The position numbers and the translations under genes were made by a program. This document shows, one piece after another, positions 35,275 to 41,039 of a DNA stretch of 41,039 nucleotides. The notes under the pieces were generated by a model. It was not told where the DNA came from. It was given only the letters and a program-made list of their open reading frames with translations, and did no database searches. How positions within the stretch are numbered: position 1 is the stretch's first letter; each line of letters begins with the position of its first letter. Origin of the DNA: Syntrophus sp. (in: bacteria) (GTDB lineage Bacteria; Desulfobacterota; Syntrophorhabdia; Syntrophorhabdales; Syntrophorhabdaceae); the NCBI GenBank assembly GCA_013824645.1, contig PNOF01000020.1:1-41039 (forward strand), given 5' to 3'.

Positions 35275-36288
35275 TTACAGCCCTATTCCGTCAATAACAG
35301 CGCCGCAATAGACGCAGGAACTGTTTTGTATATTATATTCAGTAATTGTGTAACCATGCCGCTTAATAACGATTTTTTTACAGCTATAACAATAGGTGTG
35401 CTCACCATCAGAACCGGGGATATTCCCCTCATAGACATACCTGAGACCTTCTTCAAGACCTATCTCGCGGGCACGTGCAAGCGCCTTGGGGTTGGTCCTC
35501 TGCACATCCGTGAGCTTGTACGTGGGATAAAAAGCGCTTACATGCCAGGGGACCTGTGGTCCAAGTTCTTCTACAATGAACCTCGCTATGGCGCGCAACG
35601 TCTCTTCATCGTCATTATATCCGGGAATTATGAGGGTTGTCAGCTCTATCCATATATCTAATGCCCTGTATGTTCTGATCGTATCGATGACCTTCGGCAA
35701 CTCTGCCTTACAGACTTTTTTGTAGAAAGATTCGTCAAAACCTTTGAGGTCAATATTGACTGCATCAAGGTAGGGTCGGATTGCCCTCAAGGGCTCGTCC
35801 TCAATATATCCGTTGGTCACAAAGTTATTATAGAGACCTTTTTCCCTGGCAAGTTTTGCAATATCAAAGGCATATTCATAAAAGATCGTCGGTTCCGTGT
35901 AGGTGTAGGAAATGCTCTTGCATTCTGCATGCAAGGCATAGGAAACAATTTCTGAGGCAGTTACTCGATCACTGGTGAGAGAGCACTGTTGGAGGGGCGC
36001 TTGCGATATTTCATGGTTCTGACAATGAAGACAGTGGAAATTACAGCCCACCGTTGCAATTGAAAAGGTCCTGGAACCGGGAAAAAAGTGGAAGAGGGGC
36101 TTTTTCTCGATGGGGTCTATATGGGTCGTGCAGGGGAGCTCATATACAAGAGTATAGAGAATACCATCCCGGTTTTCCCGTACCCCGCAGAGCCCTCTTT
36201 TTTCGGCTGCAATAATACAGTGCTGTTTGCAGAGAAGGCAACGGATTTTCCCGTCTTCACACTTTTCGTAAAAAGAGGCTTCTTTCAT
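35275..36288 (-). CDS. amrS: AmmeMemoRadiSam system radical SAM enzyme
   Basis: Radical SAM protein of 337 residues related to pyruvate formate-lyase activases. An N-terminal Cys group (C17, C20, C24, C34) precedes the [4Fe-4S]/SAM motif CNFHCLHC (C82, C86, C89). The core continues with SYTYTEPTIFYEYA and YNNFVTNGYIEDEP. A C-terminal zinc-ribbon-like part has CYSCKK and CVYCG. The usual partners, an AMMECR1-domain protein and a Memo-like protein, are not in this window. The biochemical role of the system is unsettled. It follows lon by 52 bp on the same strand and may share its transcript. Confidence 0.88.
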   Translation of the reverse strand: MKEASFYEKCEDGKIRCLLCKQHCIIAAEKRGLCGVRENRDGILYTLVYELPCTTHIDPIEKKPLFHFFPGSRTFSIATVGCNFHCLHCQNHEISQAPLQQCSLTSDRVTASEIVSYALHAECKSISYTYTEPTIFYEYAFDIAKLAREKGLYNNFVTNGYIEDEPLRAIRPYLDAVNIDLKGFDESFYKKVCKAELPKVIDTIRTYRALDIWIELTTLIIPGYNDDEETLRAIARFIVEELGPQVPWHVSAFYPTYKLTDVQRTNPKALARAREIGLEEGLRYVYEGNIPGSDGEHTYCYSCKKIVIKRHGYTITEYNIQNSSCVYCGAVIDGIGL

Positions 36289-36340
36289 ACCCCACCCCGG
36301 GTTTTCAATACAGCTTAAGCCCTTTAAACTGCCCGAAAGG

Positions 36341-38677
36341 TCATTTCGTGCCGAAGACTATTCTCACCACATCGTCCATGGTCTTTACCGGCAGGAATTT
36401 AATCTGTTTCTTCACATAGGGGGGAATCTCTACCATTTCATGGACGTTTTCCGCCGGGATAATGACTGTCTCCATTCTGTTTCTCTGGGCCGCCAGGGTC
36501 TTTTCTTTGAGCCCGCCTATGGGCAGGACTCTTCCCGTAAGGGTTATTTCACCTGTCATGGCAATTTTGCGGTTCACAGCCTTTTTTGTGATAGCGCTTA
36601 TCATTGCAACAGCCATGGTAATACCTGCCGAGGGACCGTCTTTCGGGATCGCGCCCTGTGGTACATGGACATGCATTTCAAGGTCATTGAAAATATCTTT
36701 ATCAATGCCAAGACTTTCGGCCTTGGATTTGATGTAGCTCAAGGCTGCCTGAACCGATTCTTTCATAACCTCACCCATGCTGCCGGTAAGCATCAGTTCT
36801 TTCTTGCCTTTTCTACAGAGGGCTTCAATATAGAGGATATCTCCGCCGAATTCCGTCCAGGCAAGACCGCACACAACACCTACGAGGTCCTTTTCCGCCT
36901 GACCCTCAGGAAGGTACTTTGAAGGCCCGAGAAAGACGGGAAGATTTTTCGTTGTTATAATCACCTTTTTCCGGTCACCTTCTGCAACTTTCCGGGCAAC
37001 CTTCCGGTCGATAGCGGCGATTTCTCTTTCGAGATTTCGAAGACCTGCTTCTCTCGTATACTCCTGAATGATCTTTTCCATTGCGTGGTCGACAATCTGG
37101 AGCCTTTTCTCATTCAAACCGTTTTCTTTCAACTGCTTCGGCATAAGGTATCGTTTTGCTATCTGAAGCTTTTCTTTGTCCGTATAGCCCGCAATGCTAA
37201 TCACTTCCATTCTGTCTCTCAAGGCTGACGGGATAGTATCCATGCGGTTCGCTGTCGTAACGAACATCACCTTGGAGAGGTCGAAGGGAACATTGAGATA
37301 ATGGTCACTGAATGCATTATTCTGCTCAGGATCAAGAACTTCAAGGAGCGCGCTTGCGGGATCACCCCTGAAATCGTTTCCGATTTTGTCGATCTCGTCC
37401 ATCATAAATACAGGGTTATTTGTCCCTGCCTGTTTTATGCTCTGGATGATCCTGCCCGGCATGGAACCCACATAGGTCCGCCTGTGGCCTCGTATCTCCG
37501 CTTCATCTTTCATGCCGCCCAGGGATATACGGGCAAACTTTCTCCCGATTGCACGGGCGATGGACTTACCCAGCGAGGTCTTACCAACTCCGGGAGGACC
37601 AACAAAACAGAGGATGGGACCTTTCATCTCTCCCTTAAGCTTCAGGACGCTTAAAAACTCGAGGATCCTCTCTTTTACCTTATCAAGATCATAATGATCT
37701 TCATCGAGAATCTGCCGGGCCTTTTTAATATCGATATTGTCTTTGGTCGATTTGCTCCAGGGCAGTTCCACGAGCCATTCAATATAGGTTCTCACCATCG
37801 AGGACTCTACAGCATCGGGATGCATCATGTCGAGCCGTTCAAGCTGTTTGTTTGCTTCTTTCTCTACTTCTTTAGGCATCTTTGCTTTCTTGATGCGTTT
37901 CTTCAGGTCATCAACCTCTTCCGACCTCTCATCACCCTCGCCGAGCTCTGTCCGTATAGCCTTCATCTGTTCCCTGAGGAAATACTCCCTCTGGGACTTT
38001 GACATTTCCTCTTTTGCCTGTGAGAGGATCTTGGCCTGCATATTGAGGAGTTCTATCTCTTTCCCGAGAATCTCCGAAAGTTTTCTTAATCTCTCTATAG
38101 GGTCAACGATTTCAAGGACTTCCTGTGCTTTGTCCACGGCAAGCCCCAGGTTCGCGGCAGCGATATCGGCAAGGCGGCCCGGTTCATCAATGGTGTCGAG
38201 GACCATCAATATATCGGGCGGCACCATGCGGCCCATGGAAACAACCTTTTCCATCTCCTCCTTGACGTATCGCATAAGCGCTTCAATCTCCAGGGTAATC
38301 TCGGTGATGATGGGTTCCTCGATTGTCGAGATCCGTACAAGAAAGGTCGGTATTTCCTGGACATATTCTTCAATACGGGCTTTCTTGATGCCCTGTATCA
38401 ATACTTTCACCCTGCCATCGGGAAGCCGGAGCATTCTCATGATCTGCGAAACGACACCGACTGAGTATATCCTTTCGGGCAGAGGATCTTCATCGGTTAA
38501 GTCCTTCTGGGCGGCGACGAGGATCAATCTGTCTTTCGACAGTGCCTTTTCTACAGCATTGATGGACATGTCTCTTCCTACAAAGAGCGGCAGTATCACA
38601 GAAGGATACATGACCATATCTCTCACCGGAAGTACCGGTATAATGTCCGGTATATCTATTTTTTCAAATTCCGTCAT
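36341..38677 (-). CDS. lon: ATP-dependent protease Lon
   Basis: Cytosolic hexameric AAA+ protease that degrades misfolded and regulatory proteins, including labile antitoxins. The 778-residue product has the N-terminal substrate domain (about 10-205, starting IPVLPVRDMVMYP) and a coiled linker. The AAA+ module has Walker A GPPGVGKTSLGK (K366) and Walker B VFMMDEIDKIG. The protease domain has PKDGPSAGITMA (catalytic S683) and the dyad Lys near residue 726 in IGGLKEK. GGAGG lies upstream of the ATG. It begins 24 bp after the aminopeptidase stop, so the two peptidases probably share an operon. Confidence 0.97.
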   Translation of the reverse strand: MTEFEKIDIPDIIPVLPVRDMVMYPSVILPLFVGRDMSINAVEKALSKDRLILVAAQKDLTDEDPLPERIYSVGVVSQIMRMLRLPDGRVKVLIQGIKKARIEEYVQEIPTFLVRISTIEEPIITEITLEIEALMRYVKEEMEKVVSMGRMVPPDILMVLDTIDEPGRLADIAAANLGLAVDKAQEVLEIVDPIERLRKLSEILGKEIELLNMQAKILSQAKEEMSKSQREYFLREQMKAIRTELGEGDERSEEVDDLKKRIKKAKMPKEVEKEANKQLERLDMMHPDAVESSMVRTYIEWLVELPWSKSTKDNIDIKKARQILDEDHYDLDKVKERILEFLSVLKLKGEMKGPILCFVGPPGVGKTSLGKSIARAIGRKFARISLGGMKDEAEIRGHRRTYVGSMPGRIIQSIKQAGTNNPVFMMDEIDKIGNDFRGDPASALLEVLDPEQNNAFSDHYLNVPFDLSKVMFVTTANRMDTIPSALRDRMEVISIAGYTDKEKLQIAKRYLMPKQLKENGLNEKRLQIVDHAMEKIIQEYTREAGLRNLEREIAAIDRKVARKVAEGDRKKVIITTKNLPVFLGPSKYLPEGQAEKDLVGVVCGLAWTEFGGDILYIEALCRKGKKELMLTGSMGEVMKESVQAALSYIKSKAESLGIDKDIFNDLEMHVHVPQGAIPKDGPSAGITMAVAMISAITKKAVNRKIAMTGEITLTGRVLPIGGLKEKTLAAQRNRMETVIIPAENVHEMVEIPPYVKKQIKFLPVKTMDDVVRIVFGTK

Positions 38678-38701
38678 TTGGTTACAATTCCTCCATGAAT
38701 G

Positions 38702-40054
38702 TTACGACTTAAAAAAGGAGTTAAAGGCCCGGTAGGTTTCGAAGATATCGAGTTTGCTCGACAATTCATAAGGTGAGTGCATCGTAAGAAGCGGGGTGCC
38801 GCAATCGAGTATATCCATGCCGTATAAGGCAAGATATTTCGCCACCGTTCCACCTCCTCCTTCATCGATTTTACCAAGCTCTCCAGTCTGCCAGATAATT
38901 TTATCTTTTGTAAAAAGCCTTCGTATCTCACCGACATATTCGGCATTTGCATCACTGGCCCCCACCTTGCCCATGTGTCCGGTAAATTTCGAAATACAGA
39001 TGCCCCGACCGAGATAACAGGCGTTCTGCTGTTCATGGACATCCTGAAACATGGGATTAAGAGCGCCATTTACGTCGGCTGAAAGGGCCTTTGACTTAAA
39101 CAATATTTTTCGTAGAAGCGCCTCATTAACGTCAATACCCTGTCCCTGAAAGACATCCTGCAGGAAAAGGTGGAGGAAGGCCGACTTGATGCCCGTATTC
39201 CCTTCCGAGCCTATCTCTTCCTTATCGGTAAATAAGGCAAGGCAGGGTCTTTGCGGGTCTTCAAGGTCATAGATGGCCTGCAGAAGGGTGAATGCCGATG
39301 CCCGGTCGTCCTGCCCGTAAGCCCCGACCATGCTCCTGTCAAGCCCCACGTCTCGCGCTTTGAAAGCAGGCACTATCTCCAGCTCTGCGCTGATAAAATC
39401 ATCTTCCACAATTCCATATTTATCGGCTAATATTTTCAATATCTGCTCTTTGACAGCTTCTTTATCGGCGCCCATAAGGGGCATGCTCCCGAAGATCACT
39501 GTCAGTTTTTCACCTTCAATGGCGTCAGAGAGCTTCTTCTCGTCCTGTGTTTTGCGCGAAAGGTGCGGGAGGAGATCATCGATCATGAAAACAGGATCAC
39601 TCTCCTCTTCCCCGATGACAATCTCAACGATATCCCCATCGCCCCTGACAACAACACCGTGGAGGGCAAGAGGCATGGCAAGCCATTGATATTTCTTGAT
39701 GCCGCCATAATAATGGGTACGCAACAGCGCCAGGTCAACATCTTCATAGAGAGGGTTCTGTTTGAGATCAAGCCTCGGCGCATCGATGTGCGCAACGATT
39801 ATATTCAATCCCTCTGCGGGACTTTCCTTCCCCGCCACATATGCCATAACTTCTTTACCGCGGTTCACGGCATAAATCTTTTTCCGGGTGTAATTGGGTT
39901 GAAAACCGTACACTTTAAGACAGCGCGCAATATATGCGGCCGCTTCCCGTTCTGTTTTTGCATTATCAAGAAAATCCTTATACTCTTCAGCGAACTGAAA
40001 GATTTCCTTTATTTCTTCTTTCGATTTGAGTTTCCAGCCGGATTGTTTTTGCAT
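38702..40054 (-). CDS. apeB: M18-family aminopeptidase (aspartyl-type)
   Basis: Zinc exopeptidase of the M18 family, 450 residues, that removes N-terminal residues (often acidic) from peptides. Metal and catalytic motifs are readable: VAHIDAPRLD, GQDDRAS, TDKEEIGSEG and, near the C terminus, TMHSPYELSS, the His/Asp/Glu/Asp/His set of the family. The N terminus SKEEIKEIFQFAEEYKDFLDNAKTEREAA is typical (given here as family style). No clear ribosome-binding site precedes ATG 40054. It is the first gene of an apeB-lon(-amrS) run and would process peptides released by Lon. Confidence 0.9.
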   Translation of the reverse strand: MQKQSGWKLKSKEEIKEIFQFAEEYKDFLDNAKTEREAAAYIARCLKVYGFQPNYTRKKIYAVNRGKEVMAYVAGKESPAEGLNIIVAHIDAPRLDLKQNPLYEDVDLALLRTHYYGGIKKYQWLAMPLALHGVVVRGDGDIVEIVIGEEESDPVFMIDDLLPHLSRKTQDEKKLSDAIEGEKLTVIFGSMPLMGADKEAVKEQILKILADKYGIVEDDFISAELEIVPAFKARDVGLDRSMVGAYGQDDRASAFTLLQAIYDLEDPQRPCLALFTDKEEIGSEGNTGIKSAFLHLFLQDVFQGQGIDVNEALLRKILFKSKALSADVNGALNPMFQDVHEQQNACYLGRGICISKFTGHMGKVGASDANAEYVGEIRRLFTKDKIIWQTGELGKIDEGGGGTVAKYLALYGMDILDCGTPLLTMHSPYELSSKLDIFETYRAFNSFFKS

Positions 40055-40147
40055 AGTCTGCTATAAATTAACAGAATCAACTGAATGAGTCAAATTGAAG
40101 GGAGGAAACGCTTAGTAGTTGCCGGTTGGGAGCTTTGCTTCTTTAAG

Positions 40148-40273
40148 GGTGCCCTCGCCCTTTTCGCGCCTAACTTTGTCAATCTGCGGACCGTGATTCT
40201 TCGACGTAGCGCTGCTACGCCTGCGAATCCCGGTCCTTGCTTTCCGCGTTATCCATCGAAAATTGCTTCGGCC
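40148..40273. repeat. Palindromic intergenic element, copy D (about 126 bp)
   Basis: Nested stems are very clear inside: CGTAGC-gct-GCTACG (40205-40219), GATTC/GAATC (40195-40199 and 40225-40229) and GGACCG/CGGTCC (40188-40193 and 40231-40236). The sequence CTAACTTTGT...TTTCCGCGTTATCCATC matches copy A. The outermost arms are weakly complementary (TTTTCG/CGAAAA), so the ends are estimated from the length of the other copies. The element fills most of the 345-bp gap between apeB and the hsdR remnant. The rest of that gap (40274-40399) shows nothing recognisable. Confidence 0.7.
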
Positions 40274-40399
40274 AGAAAGGCTTGAAAAATTGACTGATAC
40301 AAAATGTATTTAGAAATTTAAGGGCGGCCCTTTAGACTGCGCGATTGAGAAGTACAGGCGGTAATGGGACACGCCATGAGATTTACGGTCTTACATGTC

Positions 40400-40946
40400 T
40401 TATGCGACGGCCTGTTGCTGGTACAGGTATTTCTGAAATCCGCTGAACACCTTGCCGACCTCGTCCGCCTTTCCCAGGTCAGCCAGGGCATCGGCGATAG
40501 AGTCATGGTATTTGAGCAGCAATAATGGTTTAAGCTTCTCCTGGTCAAGTTCCTCTACGCCGACTGAAACATAGTGTGACAGCACAAAGTCGAGAAAGAC
40601 CTGCTGCTTGCTGTTGAAATGCGTGCTGATAATAACTTTGGCTCTGGCGGCCCGGTCTTCGCGTGTGAGTGGCGGCAGGGCGTAGGCCACATAGGCCAAT
40701 ACATCGAATAGATCACTCTTTTCCGCATCGATGATTTTCTGCATCTCAGCCAGTTGCTCACCACCAAAACCTTTTTCGGCGAGCCCTGCCAGCAACTTCT
40801 TGCGTGTCTCAGGCACACTCCACAAGACACGGAGTTCCTCTTCGTTCTTGAAGAATTCCGGTAGCTTGCCAAAGAGCATCTCCATGAACTGCTGCGCGGA
40901 CATCGGTGTCCCGTCAGGATGCCAGAACCCTCTGTGCCAATATAAG
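40400..40946 (-). pseudogene. hsdR: Type I restriction HsdR, C-terminal remnant
   Basis: About 180 residues of the C-terminal domain of an EcoEI-type restriction subunit: QFMEMLFGKLPEFF, LRVLWSVPETRKKLLAGL, EKSDLFDVLAYVAYALPPL, HFNSKQQVFLDFVLSHYV and the typical end FSGFQKYLYQQ. The nuclease and helicase parts that should precede it are absent. In the coding direction the sequence runs straight into an IS-like end at about 40947, so the open frame there starts on an artificial GTG. It is a broken gene; hsdM and hsdS are not in this window. Being the terminal domain only, it should not be active. Confidence 0.82.
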
Positions 40947-41039
40947 TGAGACACTTTCCCCCAAAAAGTTTAGACTCTAAGGGCGGAAAGGAGAAAGATA
41001 TTTTGAAAGAGAAAGGTTCAATGATCAAACACAGTACCA
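40947..41039 (+). mobile_element. Probable left end of an IS3-family-like insertion sequence, partial
   Basis: From 40947 the sequence TGAGACACTTTCCCCC and then CAAAAAGTTTAGAC resembles the terminal repeats of IS3-family elements (TG at the tip, a C run and AAAAGTTxGAC). An AAAGGAG about 40 bp inside is followed by a TTG (41003) or ATG (41021) that could start orfA, but only a dozen codons are visible before the window ends. The junction coincides with the point where HsdR similarity stops. The element type is inferred from end style only. Confidence 0.45.

Noticed and set aside
37827-38735. 302-codon open frame on the plus strand opposite lon
   Set aside because: A Ser-rich antisense translation of the Lon N-terminal domain, without start signals.
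15419-40273. Repeat copies as an integron cassette array or CRISPR
   Set aside because: The four copies are kilobases apart with unrelated genes between, copies B and C lack R boxes, no integrase is present, and there are no regularly spaced direct repeats.

Overview
The window looks like a chromosomal segment of an anaerobic, probably syntrophic or fermentative Gram-negative bacterium close to the Desulfobacterota (former Deltaproteobacteria). The reasons are an outer-membrane Tol-Pal set, a ferredoxin-dependent 2-oxoacid oxidoreductase, a membrane pyrophosphatase, an AmmeMemoRadiSam radical SAM enzyme, and a PAS protein with a C-terminal Cys module that I associate with deltaproteobacteria. 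The assignment is inferred from gene content and protein style; no 16S gene is present.

Layout. 1-11.9 kb (+): the conserved translation/transcription block rpmG(partial)-tRNA-Trp-secE-nusG-rplK-rplA-rplJ-rplL-rpoB-rpoC, with structured leaders before rplA, rplJ and rpoB. Its terminator lies inside the 3' end of the opposing gene. 11.8-15.4 kb (-): a LysR-type regulator followed by tolB-pal-cpoB. 15.7-18.7 kb (+): a ferredoxin-alpha-beta-gamma 2-oxoacid:ferredoxin oxidoreductase with a double-ACT protein. 19.0-25.6 kb (-): a tightly coupled six-gene defence-like operon. In transcription order it is vsr, C5-cytosine methyltransferase, a protein with two GHKL ATPase modules (MORC-like plus histidine-kinase-like), a receiver-domain protein, an HNH endonuclease, and a protein with a HEPN-type Rx4H motif. 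25.8-26.4 kb (-): a MazF-type toxin-antitoxin pair. 26.7-31.9 kb: a DUF4105 membrane protein, a lipoprotein alpha/beta hydrolase, a decayed IS110 transposase and a three-PAS sensory protein. 32-40 kb: a small Cys-rich protein (+), then a divergent membrane pyrophosphatase, amrS, lon and an M18 aminopeptidase (-). 40.4-41.0 kb: the 3' remnant of a type I restriction hsdR, apparently cut by the end of an IS3-like element.

The most interesting parts are two. First, the six-gene operon combines restriction-modification parts (methyltransferase, Vsr, HNH) with two-component-like parts (kinase-like GHKL module, receiver) and a candidate RNase. This suggests a restriction system whose nucleases are gated by phosphorelay-like or ATPase signalling. 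Second, there is a family of four intergenic elements of about 127 bp (15.4, 18.7, 32.3 and 40.2 kb). They share a short core motif, while their flanking arms differ in sequence but mostly stay self-complementary, as expected for a conserved fold.

All calls come from reading the sequence and family motifs. No database search or structure prediction was run.
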